From: Herpetosiphon aurantiacus DSM 785
Lineage (GTDB): Bacteria > Chloroflexota > Chloroflexia > Chloroflexales > Herpetosiphonaceae
Reading direction: 5' to 3'
DNA length: 64,000 nt
Assembly (NCBI GenBank): GCA_000018565.1
Contig: CP000875.1
Location: forward strand, 4,913,199 to 4,977,198
Below, piece after piece: positions 42,525 through 50,726 of the stretch (its first letter is position 1; each line of letters begins with the position of its first letter). Below the pieces are notes generated by a model. It made no database searches and had not been told where the DNA came from. It saw only the letters and a list, made by a program, of their open reading frames with translations. Position numbers and translations under genes: made by a program.

Positions 42525-43897
42525 CAAGCGAGTATTTTAGTAAAGCCACAGGCAGTGGCGAATTAGGTAAAGTCGAACTTCTTGACCCTGCAAAGCGCCC
42601 CACCTTTGACCAATTTCGTTATTGGTACAACAAGTATGGCTATCCCCTTAAGGCATGGTCGAGGAGGGTTCGTCCTTCACGGTATGAGCGTATGCTCCAC
42701 CCCGCGATCCATGATGTGACCACAGTAGCATTTGGACCTGGCTCATGTTTTGAGGTTGATGCGACAATTGCCGATGTTTATCTTGTCAGTTCGCTTAACC
42801 CTCGGCGGATTGTAGGCCGGCCCGTTATTTATATTGTCAAAGATGTATTCAGTCGAATAATGGTTGTCGGATTCTCAATCCTACTTGAAGGACCGAGCTG
42901 GTTAGGCGCTATGTTTGCTCTCGAGAATGCAACCGCAAACAAAGTGGCCTTCTGCAAAGAATATGGCATAGAAATCAAGGAAGAAGATTGGCCTTGTCAG
43001 CACTTGTGCGATAAGTTACGTGCTGATCGGGGAGAATTCGAAGGCTATAATGCTGATAACCTCACCGAAGGACTGAAGATTGAGATAGAAAATACCGCTC
43101 CCTATCGTGCTGATTGGAAAGCAATTATCGAACGCGATTTTGGACTGTGTAATGAGCGGTTTATCCACTTTCTTCCAGGTGCAGTACGTCTGCGTGAACG
43201 TGGCGAGAAAGATTACCGACTTGATGCGCGCCTGACCCTCCGTGATATGCGGCAACTGATGATTTTTAGAATCTTAGAATACAACCATACACATCGCCTA
43301 ACGAACTATGAGTTTGATGAAGCTATGATGCATGCTGAAGTTGAGCCATATCCAATAGATTTATGGTATTGGGGCATTCAAAATCGGGTAGGGGCGTTGC
43401 GAGTTCTTCCACAGAACACTATCAGGCAAAATCTTCTCTACCGAACGGAAGGGTCGATTACCAGCAAAGGTATTCGATTTCAAGGGTTGCGATATACATG
43501 TTCAACCGTCCACAAAGAGTTTTGGTTTGCGACTGCAAATCGAAAGGGGAGTTGGAAAACAACGATCTTTTTTGACCCACGATGTTTAGATACGATCTTT
43601 ATCCGACATGCAAATGGTGAGATGGAGCCATGTATCTTACTTGAACGCAAAAAGGCGTTCAAACGACGAGACTTGTATGAAATTTTGGATTTTTCCATTA
43701 GCTGGCAGCAGTCTCAATATAAACGACGTGGGAGGGATGAACAGACAAGGGCTGATTTTGATCAGGAAATTGAGCGCATCAAATCAAGGGCGCAAAAACG
43801 ACAAGAAGCGATAGCGAAGAACCGAGATAATGAAAGTGATCGACGACGGATAAAAGGCATACGTACCGATCGGCAAGCCGAACGAGAATTGGATTGA
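42506..43897 (+). CDS. tnsB: TnsB catalytic fragment (DDE integrase domain)
   Basis: This frame is open from 42,506; the first ATG is at 42,692, which would give 401 residues, but coding similarity to TnsB begins earlier (EYFSKATGSGELGKVELLD, then PTFDQFRYWYNKYGYP). The retroviral-integrase-type core has the triad D23 (FEVDATIAD), D112 (LRADRGEF) and E147 (WKAIIERDFG), numbered from the ATG at 42,692, with 34 residues between the second D and the E (D-D-35-E). It catalyses 3'-strand cleavage and joining in Tn7. The fragment ends at a TGA (43,895) but the same frame reads on to 44,086 with TnsB-like tail sequence. All catalytic residues are intact. Confidence 0.88.
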   Translation, partial: RYFAKITSEYFSKATGSGELGKVELLDPAKRPTFDQFRYWYNKYGYPLKAWSRRVRPSRYERMLHPAIHDVTTVAFGPGSCFEVDATIADVYLVSSLNPRRIVGRPVIYIVKDVFSRIMVVGFSILLEGPSWLGAMFALENATANKVAFCKEYGIEIKEEDWPCQHLCDKLRADRGEFEGYNADNLTEGLKIEIENTAPYRADWKAIIERDFGLCNERFIHFLPGAVRLRERGEKDYRLDARLTLRDMRQLMIFRILEYNHTHRLTNYEFDEAMMHAEVEPYPIDLWYWGIQNRVGALRVLPQNTIRQNLLYRTEGSITSKGIRFQGLRYTCSTVHKEFWFATANRKGSWKTTIFFDPRCLDTIFIRHANGEMEPCILLERKKAFKRRDLYEILDFSISWQQSQYKRRGRDEQTRADFDQEIERIKSRAQKRQEAIAKNRDNESDRRRIKGIRTDRQAERELD

Positions 43898-44078
43898 CAA
43901 AATAATTTATGGACTTTTTCCGATCAATCTCCCGCCGAAATTACTGAGGCGATTCCATCATCCGATACGCCATTGACAGTTACCCCCATCCAAAAACCTC
44001 CACGAACAAGGTTTACAGAGTCCAGTAGCGATTATGCATTTATCCGCTCAGTCAGGGAAGATGTACGCGAGGCAAACA

Positions 44079-45581
44079 ATGAATAAGATCTATCATAATC
44101 CTTTTGGATGGAGTGGAGATGAAGAAGATGCTATTTATCATGAACAAATCCTGCCGATGTATCAGGATAATCCCTTGATCGAAGCCTTACCACCAATCCG
44201 GCCTTCAGTTGAAGTATTCCGTAATCTTACCAAATTTCCACCAATGAAGTCAGAATATCGGTTGTTCCCAGCGGAAGAACGTTTGCACTTGATCAGATGC
44301 ATCGATCAGTTTTTTCAGCCATTGCCACGACATGGACGCTTATTTAGCGATATATGTGGAATGATTTATAAAGGGTATATTGCTAGAAACCCTCTTTCAA
44401 AAGGATTTTGGAAAACACTAGATGGTAATGTTGATAAGCTCGTTGTCAACTTACGACAGAAAAATCATATCGCATATAGAAAAAGTGCGACAACGATGAG
44501 CCTCATTGGAATCAGTGGTATTGGTAAATCTCGTAGTCTAGAAGAAGTCCTTAGCTTGTTCCCTCAAATAATTAATCACCATACCTATCGCGGAGTACCA
44601 TTTCCTTGGAAACAGCTTGTGTGGTTAAAGTTGGAATGCCCCCATAATGGTTCAACTCGTTCCCTCGGACTAGCTTTTTTTGAACAAATAGACTGGATTC
44701 TTGGAACAAACTATATGCATGGTTATGCACGTAATGGCCGAGCTACAGAGATGGAGTTGTTGAAGAATATGGCCAGAGTTGGGGCGATTCATTCATTAGG
44801 TGTATTAGTGATTGATGAAATCCAAGCCCTTAGTCAAGCCAAAAGTGGTGGAGCTGAGGAGATGCTTAATTTTTTTGTAGAGTTAGTTAATACTCTCGGC
44901 CTGCCAATTATCTTAATAGGCACATATAAGGCACAAAAACTATTCAGTCAAGCCTTCCGCCAAGCTCGACGAGCCAATTCCTATGGTGGGGATTCGTGGG
45001 ATCGGATGAAAGTTGATGAAGATTGGAAACTATTTTTAGAAACCCTTTGGCAATTTCAATATACAAAACACCCAGTTAAGCTCACGGATCGGCTTGCCGA
45101 GACCTTGTACGATCTATCCCAAGGTATCACTGATATTGCAATCAAAGTATTCATTCTTGGGCAAACACTAGCCATTAGAACTGGTGAAGAAAGGCTGTCA
45201 CCAGAATTGCTTATCACAGCATCAGAAAGAGCGCTATCGATGGTACAACCATTCCTAACAGCGCTGAGAACAAATAATATGGATCAATTTATGCTGATGG
45301 AAGATATTCAACCAATTAATCTAGAAATAGCACTCAATGACCTCAATTCAATTTATACCAATCAACAATCCTTGGAGCCTCATCTTGATAGTAATGAATC
45401 CCTATCTAAGAGGGCATTAGGAATCGATTTAGCAATTGATAGCTCGTCAGTTGATGCCTATGATCAACTCAAGCAACAAAATCTTATTAGTGATATATCC
45501 AGCGATCTTAGCTTTCTCTCTAGAAATGGGAAGGAGGAGTCAAATGAGGCATCAACTGAAAAAGAGGAGTCAGAAAAATGA
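44079..45581 (+). CDS. tnsC: Tn7-like ATPase regulator TnsC
   Basis: 500 residues. The ATG at 44,079 overlaps the ancestral tnsB stop and has GCGAGG upstream. TnsC is the AAA+ switch that links target choice (TnsD) to the TnsAB transposase. The Walker A motif GISGIGKS is at 144-151 and Walker B LVIDEIQ at 243-249; AEEMLNFFVELVNTLGLPI, LIGTYKA, QARRANSYGG and LSQGITDIAIKVFILGQ all follow Tn7 TnsC in order. DNPLIEALPP near residue 35 matches Tn7 DNPFIEALPP. The stop overlaps the tnsD start (ATGA). It appears intact. Confidence 0.94.
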   Translation: MNKIYHNPFGWSGDEEDAIYHEQILPMYQDNPLIEALPPIRPSVEVFRNLTKFPPMKSEYRLFPAEERLHLIRCIDQFFQPLPRHGRLFSDICGMIYKGYIARNPLSKGFWKTLDGNVDKLVVNLRQKNHIAYRKSATTMSLIGISGIGKSRSLEEVLSLFPQIINHHTYRGVPFPWKQLVWLKLECPHNGSTRSLGLAFFEQIDWILGTNYMHGYARNGRATEMELLKNMARVGAIHSLGVLVIDEIQALSQAKSGGAEEMLNFFVELVNTLGLPIILIGTYKAQKLFSQAFRQARRANSYGGDSWDRMKVDEDWKLFLETLWQFQYTKHPVKLTDRLAETLYDLSQGITDIAIKVFILGQTLAIRTGEERLSPELLITASERALSMVQPFLTALRTNNMDQFMLMEDIQPINLEIALNDLNSIYTNQQSLEPHLDSNESLSKRALGIDLAIDSSSVDAYDQLKQQNLISDISSDLSFLSRNGKEESNEASTEKEESEK

Positions 45582-47523
45582 TGCTTACTCAATTTCCTAT
45601 ACCCTATCCGGATGAACTACTCTATAGCATTTTAGCGAGGTATACCGCACATATGCGCTTCGCCTCAGCTAACATTTACCCTATCCGGATGAACTACTCT
45701 ATAGCATTTTAGCGAGGTATACCACACATATGCGCTTCGCCTCAGCTAACATTGCTGTTGAAGAACTTTTTGGCACACGAAATATTGTAGCTGTTGTTGA
45801 TCTTCCTAGCCGACTAGATATTTTATCCAATCGGCTACCCAAGGCATTAGGTCTTAATTCGGAACTACTTATCAGCAATCACACGTCATTGCCTTTGTTT
45901 GCGCCTTTTTTATCTGGTGATGCTCTCCACAGAGTCCGACGTTCAATGCTCGGCAATAAAGGGGGAACAGTACATTCGCGCATTGGTATTATGGCTAGTG
46001 GAGTCAAGAGCCTCAGAAAGCTGCGTTTTTGTCCAGTGTGTGTCAATGAAGATCGGTCAAAATATGGAGAATGTTATTGGCATCGGGTTCATAATATCGC
46101 AGGAATCAATGTTTGTGCCCATCACGGATGCATTTTACAAGATAGCATTCTTTCATTTCAACGACAGAGCACCTATTACGCCTACAACGCAGCAGAAGAT
46201 TACATACCAGAGATAGAGTTTGCAGATCCGACTCCAGCAAATCTGCATCTCTATGCTCTTGCCAAGCAAGCCTATTGGCTCTTAAACAATATATCTAATG
46301 CAGATCTGAAGGATATGTATAATGTCTATCGAAGATGCCTTGATTTAAGAGGGCTTACGACGGCATCCAATAGCATTCGTCAGCAGCAACTTCAATCCAC
46401 ATTCATAGATTTCTACACGCCTGAATTGCTTGATACTATATCTTGCTCTTTAGAAGATGTTCATCAAACATGGTTATCCCGCCTAGTTGGCGGAGATTAC
46501 GTAGCACATCATCCTCTTCGTCATCTTCTGGTACTTCATTTCTTTGGCCACACGCCGGAGAGCGCATTGAAGAGTCTTGATGAACCTACGCCCGATCCAT
46601 TCGGTCACGGCCCTTGGCCATGTCTTAATCGAGTTTGTCCACATTCACACAAAGATGTTATTGAAACATGTAATGTAAGGCGTAGTCGGTATACCCGTGA
46701 TCGGCCAATTGGGACATTTGCTTGTCCATTTTGTGGATTCAGCTATATACGGACAGGGCCGGATCAATCTCAGAACTCGCGATATCATATTAGTAAAATC
46801 CAGGAATTTGGCTTCATATGGGAAAAGAGACTGGTTGAACTGTTCGCTCAACAAATCCTGAGCCTACGTGCTATAAGCAAGATCTTGGGCGTTGATCCCA
46901 ATACTGTCAAACGTCATGCACAACGACTTATGGATACTGGTGATAAAACCTTAAATAAAGACCTATCTAATACTAATGCTAGCTTAGATGCGACTGATCT
47001 TCTAATATCACATCGACACACATGGCTTAAAGCGATTAAAGTTTTTCCTCAATTTGGTGTATCCCAATTGAGAAAACGCTTTAGCACGGCCTATGCTTGG
47101 CTTTACCGAAATGACAAAGCTTGGCTTTTTCTCCATACCCCAGCCAGATCTAGTCGGATTTTCCGTACGAATCGAGTATCATGGCCAGCCCGGGACAAAT
47201 TGCTACTACAAGCGGTGCAAGAGGCAGCAACCAGAATTTTAAACCAGGAACAATGGCCTAAACAAATGACCTTAGGTGCTATTGGAAGAGAGGCAGCGTG
47301 TCTCCCGATCCTACAGCGACATTTAGATAAGCTGCCGAAAACGGCAGATCGTCTGAAAGATTTGGTGGAAACGAGAGAGGCGTGGGCTGTAAGGCGGCTC
47401 CAATGGACTATTAACCAAGCACAAAATCAAGGACTCATTCTCAAGGGCTGGGAAATTGTTCAACGCTCAGGCTTAGGACGTTTCCCCAAGAAATGGTTTG
47501 AACATCATGGTATACAGTTTTAA
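45578..47523 (+). pseudogene. tnsD: tnsD with a 77-bp tandem duplication at its 5' end
   Basis: The original start is the ATG at 45,578 (GAGGAG eight bases upstream, ATGA overlap with tnsC). It reads MMLTQFPIPYPDELLYSILARY, close to Tn7 TnsD FPVPYSNELIYSTIAR. The segment 45,600-45,676 is repeated at 45,677-45,753 with one G-to-A difference. As 77 is not a multiple of three, the first frame stops at 45,712. Removing one copy restores a frame of about 624 codons that runs to 47,523. Confidence 0.8.
45730..47523 (+). CDS. tnsD: TnsD/TniQ target-selection protein, N-terminally truncated frame
   Basis: 597 residues from the ATG at 45,730. TnsD-type proteins bind the 3' end of glmS and bring TnsC there, which explains the insertion site. 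The zinc finger of the TniQ domain is C101, C104, C129 and H132 (FCPVCVNEDRSKYGECYWH to CAHHG). A second cysteine cluster (FACPFCGFSYIR) and a helix-turn-helix (LSLRAISKILGVDPNTVKRH) lie in the DNA-binding half, and AYAWLYRNDKAWL plus WPARD match the Tn7 TnsD C-terminus. If translated from 45,730 it lacks about 25 N-terminal residues of the TniQ domain. Confidence 0.88.
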   Translation: MRFASANIAVEELFGTRNIVAVVDLPSRLDILSNRLPKALGLNSELLISNHTSLPLFAPFLSGDALHRVRRSMLGNKGGTVHSRIGIMASGVKSLRKLRFCPVCVNEDRSKYGECYWHRVHNIAGINVCAHHGCILQDSILSFQRQSTYYAYNAAEDYIPEIEFADPTPANLHLYALAKQAYWLLNNISNADLKDMYNVYRRCLDLRGLTTASNSIRQQQLQSTFIDFYTPELLDTISCSLEDVHQTWLSRLVGGDYVAHHPLRHLLVLHFFGHTPESALKSLDEPTPDPFGHGPWPCLNRVCPHSHKDVIETCNVRRSRYTRDRPIGTFACPFCGFSYIRTGPDQSQNSRYHISKIQEFGFIWEKRLVELFAQQILSLRAISKILGVDPNTVKRHAQRLMDTGDKTLNKDLSNTNASLDATDLLISHRHTWLKAIKVFPQFGVSQLRKRFSTAYAWLYRNDKAWLFLHTPARSSRIFRTNRVSWPARDKLLLQAVQEAATRILNQEQWPKQMTLGAIGREAACLPILQRHLDKLPKTADRLKDLVETREAWAVRRLQWTINQAQNQGLILKGWEIVQRSGLGRFPKKWFEHHGIQF

Positions 47524-47545
47524 ATCTTCAAAGTGCTAGACGGCA

Positions 47546-47604
47546 TGTTCAGGTAATCTTATTGGCAATGTCTATGTTCATCTGCTAGTAAGATTACCTG
47601 AACA
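47546..47604. repeat. 16-bp perfect inverted repeat downstream of tnsD
   Basis: TGTTCAGGTAATCTTA (47,546-47,561) and its exact complement (47,589-47,604) enclose 27 bases. There is no T-run, so it is not a classical terminator. It begins TGT and ends ACA. The remaining part of the gap to 47,751 shows nothing. Confidence 0.6.
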
Positions 47605-47751
47605 CATTAGTTCACCATCACGATCCTTTATGGATATAAGATTGAGGAATGAGAGAATGCAAGAACACACTGTGCAAATGTCAGGAGCTAAGACAACTGT
47701 GTCTCATGCTATACCATATCAACCCAATAATAAATGAGCCATTTTATTCAA

Positions 47752-48981
47752 TTAAATTGGTTGTGGAATACTGCTTCCATGAGGTTCCTGAGTTGTAGTT
47801 AAGGTTTGCAAATCTTTTGATTGCGAGATCATCCAATCTTTCTGGGCCTCGGGAGAAATATAAACGGTTCGCAGGGTTACTGCACGACCGTGAGCATCAA
47901 CCGCAGTAAATACACCTGGATACTCGTTGGGTAGTTGCGTTGGTGCAATAGCACTATTGTTGAATATAGTCCGTATAGGCATTCGCTTGCCATTCTGCTG
48001 AAAAATGGGATCTTTATCCATTGGACCAAGAAGTCGATCTGAGAAAAAATGGTGGTAACAGGGCGCAAGATCCGACATATTGCGACTTTCAATAATAATT
48101 CGAAACCCTAATGCAGGGCCATACATCATGAGCAGAGTAAGGGCCTTCTCAACAAGTTTCTTACCAATCGCGCTACTTATGGCAGTAGGGTCGGCAATAT
48201 AGACAACGATCAAAGGTAAATCGTCACCGTGATAGGTGTTCCATGTGAGAACATGATGCGCTGCCAGTACCTCAGCCCGACGTTTTGCTTCAGCATGTAA
48301 TTGTTTGATAGAGTCCAGTATTCCCTGAATACTCTGTGCGAACAACAGTGTATAGGCAGAGTTTTCCATTAAGTTAATATCCGCATCCTTAGTATTAAAA
48401 ATGACAAATTGAAGCTCACGAGGTGTTCGCTGGAGCATTAGTGCCATCATTCCAGACAAAACCCATGCTGTTTTCCCATAGCCTTCTGGACTAATAATAG
48501 CCACGTTATAGGTATCGGCACCAAGATCGGCATATGCCGCATCTGGCATTTGTCCTTGGTTAGACGGAATATACCATCCATAGGGCAAGAGATAACGTGC
48601 TTGTGGCTCAATCGATTGAAGATAGTCAAAAGTCGCGTTAAGTGTGGGTGGATTTAATAAGGCCATTCCCGTTTCGGGAATAGTTTTTAAATGCGTAAAT
48701 GTTGGTTTGATAAGGCATGCTTGTGTTGGTTGAGAATGAATGCTGAAATTATTTTCTTGAGGATTGTGAGTCTGAGGAGGCGTTTTCCATACTGTTTCGA
48801 TTTGAGGTGGTATGGTTCGAAGGAATTGGCATACGCGCAACACTTGTGTCCAGTGCCGATGCGCAAGCATACACCCAATCATGCTCCAGAGAAAGAGAAG
48901 CGGCGCAACATTATCCCAAATAAACCCAAGCACGAAGCCTCCTACACCGTGTTTGAACCTCATCGATTCTAGCATTATCAT
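47752..48981 (-). CDS. FtsK/SpoIIIE-like ATPase with N-terminal membrane segments
   Basis: About 409 residues if the ATG at 48,981 is used; no clear ribosome binding site decides among the ATGs at 48,981, 48,975 and 48,963, and the frame extends to 49,047. Hydrophobic stretches near the N-terminus (GVGGFVLGFIWDNVAPLLFLW) suggest one or two membrane segments. The P-loop is in YNVAIISPEGYGKTAWVLSG, and a Walker B-like LPLIVVYIAD follows; LEFVIFN/AYTLLFAQS patterns resemble the FtsK motor domain. It points opposite to the tns genes and is possible cargo. The function is unknown: DNA transport between cells or DNA segregation are options. Confidence 0.65.
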   Translation of the reverse strand: MIMLESMRFKHGVGGFVLGFIWDNVAPLLFLWSMIGCMLAHRHWTQVLRVCQFLRTIPPQIETVWKTPPQTHNPQENNFSIHSQPTQACLIKPTFTHLKTIPETGMALLNPPTLNATFDYLQSIEPQARYLLPYGWYIPSNQGQMPDAAYADLGADTYNVAIISPEGYGKTAWVLSGMMALMLQRTPRELQFVIFNTKDADINLMENSAYTLLFAQSIQGILDSIKQLHAEAKRRAEVLAAHHVLTWNTYHGDDLPLIVVYIADPTAISSAIGKKLVEKALTLLMMYGPALGFRIIIESRNMSDLAPCYHHFFSDRLLGPMDKDPIFQQNGKRMPIRTIFNNSAIAPTQLPNEYPGVFTAVDAHGRAVTLRTVYISPEAQKDWMISQSKDLQTLTTTQEPHGSSIPQPI

Positions 48982-48998
48982 AGCATAATTAATCCATT

Positions 48999-49027
48999 TT
49001 GGATTAAGAATATGGGCTGCATATGAT
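48999..49027 (+). promoter_or_regulatory. Promoter for a leaderless Xre mRNA
   Basis: TTGGAT (48,999-49,004) and TATGAT (49,022-49,027) are 17 bases apart. The start codon at 49,034 is seven bases past the -10, so transcription would begin at the ATG. No ribosome binding site is present. Confidence 0.5.
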
Positions 49028-49033
49028 AGCTTT

Positions 49034-49288
49034 ATGTCAGTCCTCAAACTCGACTATCAAGATGCCTATCAACTCCTCGCTCGTCGGCTCAAAGAGGCGC
49101 GTGAATTAGCTGGTTTAACCCAAATCCAAGTGGCAGCCATTATTCATAAGTCACAATCCTATGTAACCAAGTGCGAAACTGGTGAAAAGCGGGTTGATGT
49201 GATTGAGCTACTCATTTTCTCAAAGATCTATCATCGTGACCCCAGCTTTTTTACTGATGATATTTCCCCCTTGGTACAGCCTTTTTAG
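49034..49288 (+). CDS. Small Xre-family helix-turn-helix protein
   Basis: 84 residues, almost entirely one HTH domain: LLARRLKEARELAGLTQIQV (helices 1-2), AAIIHKSQSYVTKCETGEKR (recognition helix and turn), VDVIELLIFSKIYHRDPSFF. Divergent from the FtsK-like gene with overlapping 5' regions, which it may control. It is different from the Xre protein next to tnsA. Confidence 0.82.
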   Translation: MSVLKLDYQDAYQLLARRLKEARELAGLTQIQVAAIIHKSQSYVTKCETGEKRVDVIELLIFSKIYHRDPSFFTDDISPLVQPF

Positions 49289-49410
49289 ATAACAATCACC
49301 ACCATATATTCAAGAATCGGCTATCCCAAGCCGAGAAGAATGGGGAAAGCACAAGTTAACTAGGGGCATTCAGGAACTCAGGAGCTAGAGTATACGGCTT
49401 ACTTAGATGA

Positions 49411-49426
49411 TAAATCGCGCGATTTA
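49411..49426. promoter_or_regulatory. 16-bp perfect palindrome upstream of the second tniQ
   Basis: TAAATCGCGCGATTTA is a perfect palindrome 63 bases before the tniQ-like start codon, a good size for a dimeric HTH protein such as the Xre protein encoded just upstream. No other feature is seen in the 49,289-49,488 gap. Confidence 0.4.
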
Positions 49427-49488
49427 ACGACTTAATTTGCCAAGAAGCGTTTCACATAGAATGATCTTTCAGTTCAGGAGTACACATT

Positions 49489-50394
49489 ATGGGGCACTAC
49501 TTCCCATCTCTTTATCCTGGTGAAATATTCTATAGTGTCTGTGCACGATATTTAAGTCATCTGAGATATACCGATAAGAAATTTGCAAAATCAGAATTAC
49601 TCCAACCATATACTATTTCTATCTATTTTCCAAGAAATATTACAGCTTTATGTGATAAATATCAGATCGAGATACCATCGATAGAAGAAATAATCAATAA
49701 ACATACTATATTTCCACTATTAAGAATTTTCCTCAGTAAGGAACACGCCTATCTTAATAATTATAAAGATCCAAGCAAAATCTGGTCTATTCCGGCTTTA
49801 AAAAGCTATATCGATACCCATAAAAATTATCGATTAAGGTTTTGCAAAGATTGTGTTATAGATGACAGGAAGACTTATGGAGAAGGATATTGGCATATCT
49901 TACATCAGGTACCTTGGATAAATATATGTTATAAACATTCAATCTTTTTACATACCCCTATATACCCTCGGAAAAACCTCATCAATAATTTCATTTCACT
50001 AGAAGATACTCTCTCTAAATACAAAATAAAATATTTGTATAAAGTAAGGTCTATTCTCTATATGCTTTCAGATACTTTATTTATTTTCAATGAGCAACCA
50101 ACTATAAGCTTTGATAAAATCTCAAATTCAATAAGAAGTATTATCCTAGATAGAGGGTATACTCGAACAGGTATAAGTATCAGTCATAAAGCTTTATACA
50201 ATAAAATTATAGATTCTTATTCAAAACAAACGATAGATTTTTTATATTCTTCAAAAACCATATCCAAGAAAAATGTTTCTATCATGATTATCCAAGATAA
50301 TATCACCAGATCGCGTGCTGTTGCTTACCTTGTACTGTCCCACCTCCTTGGTTGTACACTACAAGATATCATCAAAAATTGTATGAATACATAA
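49489..50394 (+). CDS. Second TniQ/TnsD-like protein
   Basis: 301 residues; CAGGAG lies 8 bases before the ATG. The N-terminus YFPSLYPGEIFYSVCARYL parallels that of TnsD (FPIPYPDELLYSILARY). The TniQ zinc finger is RFCKDCVIDDRKTYGEGYWH to INICYKHSIF (C, C, C, H). There is no large C-terminal DNA-binding half as in TnsD. The gene is much AT-richer (roughly 30% GC) than its surroundings. It may direct the element to a second kind of target, or be a remnant. No TnsE and no Cas gene accompany it. Confidence 0.8.
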   Translation: MGHYFPSLYPGEIFYSVCARYLSHLRYTDKKFAKSELLQPYTISIYFPRNITALCDKYQIEIPSIEEIINKHTIFPLLRIFLSKEHAYLNNYKDPSKIWSIPALKSYIDTHKNYRLRFCKDCVIDDRKTYGEGYWHILHQVPWINICYKHSIFLHTPIYPRKNLINNFISLEDTLSKYKIKYLYKVRSILYMLSDTLFIFNEQPTISFDKISNSIRSIILDRGYTRTGISISHKALYNKIIDSYSKQTIDFLYSSKTISKKNVSIMIIQDNITRSRAVAYLVLSHLLGCTLQDIIKNCMNT

Positions 50395-50403
50395 CTAACC
50401 TTA

Positions 50404-50562
50404 TTAATTGCTTAAACTATCCTGCCATTTTTGTCGACTGCTTGCAAAATGAATCATAAAATCAAAGCTAGTAGAACATTTTGCATCAAATAATTCTTTA
50501 TCATAGCTCTGGAGAAAAGTGCAAGCTAGGCAGCAAGTACCGCTGGTCATATTACCTTTCAT
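50404..50562 (-). CDS. Small Cys-containing protein, unrecognised
   Basis: 52 residues: it contains MTSGTCCLACTFLQSYDKEL and ends KWQDSLSN. The ATG overlaps the stop of the upstream small frame in the ATGA arrangement typical of coupled genes, and AAAGAGAA lies upstream. Residue use is protein-like. I do not recognise a family. It converges with the second tniQ gene. Confidence 0.35.
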   Translation of the reverse strand: MKGNMTSGTCCLACTFLQSYDKELFDAKCSTSFDFMIHFASSRQKWQDSLSN

Positions 50563-50726
50563 AAGTAGCATTCTCTTTTTTGAATATCAAACAATTCTAA
50601 CTCATCCTCGGTCAACCTTTCGCGGATATGTCTTTGATCATCGACATATAAATCATGCACAAAATCGGTCAACTCCTCCAAGAAACACTCTATTGCAACA
50701 CCGATACTGTAAAAATCGATAATTGA
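50559..50726 (-). pseudogene. Short open frame, possible 3' remnant of a larger gene
   Basis: 55 codons open from a stop at 50,727-50,729 with no clear start (TTG and GTG codons only). It encodes protein-like sequence, IDFYSIGVAIECFLEELTDF, then VDDQRHIRERLTEDELELFD. The LTEDELxxFD pattern is reminiscent of the C-terminal end of type I restriction R subunits, but this is a weak resemblance. It overlaps the next frame by ATGA. Confidence 0.3.

Larger units (their letters stand above)
41883..44086 (+). pseudogene. tnsB: Interrupted tnsB: frameshift and in-frame stop
   Basis: The ancestral gene ran from 41,883 to the TAA at 44,084-44,086, which overlaps the tnsC ATG at 44,079 (ATGAATAA). Two lesions break it: a -1 shift near 42,500-42,522, where compared with my memory of Tn7 TnsB about 17-20 residues are also missing, and a TGA at 43,895-43,897. 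After the TGA the frame reads CAA AAT AAT TTA TGG and continues through SSSDYAFIRSVREDVREANN. Recoding cannot be excluded, but decay is simpler. Confidence 0.75.
40198..50394 (+). mobile_element. Tn7-like transposon, core region with one end in view
   Basis: The terminus begins TGTGG at 40,198. The five bases before it (CTTCT, 40,193-40,197) are +23 to +27 after the glmS stop, where Tn7 inserts with a 5-bp duplication. The terminus has four TnsB-type repeats as in the Tn7 right end. Genes in order: Xre regulator, tnsA, tnsB, tnsC, tnsD, an FtsK-like ATPase, Xre, a TniQ-like gene. Tn7 TnsE is absent. The given right limit is only the last recognised transposition-related gene; I found no matching second end before 64,000, so cargo may continue beyond. 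Confidence 0.88.

Noticed and set aside
42506-42530. Programmed -1 frameshifting as the accepted explanation for tnsB
   Set aside because: AAAAA before TAA gives a possible slip, but no perfect slippery heptamer is in frame, residues seem to be missing at the joint, and a second unrelated stop occurs downstream.
40518-50394. A CRISPR-associated transposon because two TniQ genes are present
   Set aside because: No Cas8, Cas7, Cas6 or Cas12k-like protein and no repeat-spacer array were seen anywhere in the window. It could change only if such genes lie beyond the right edge.
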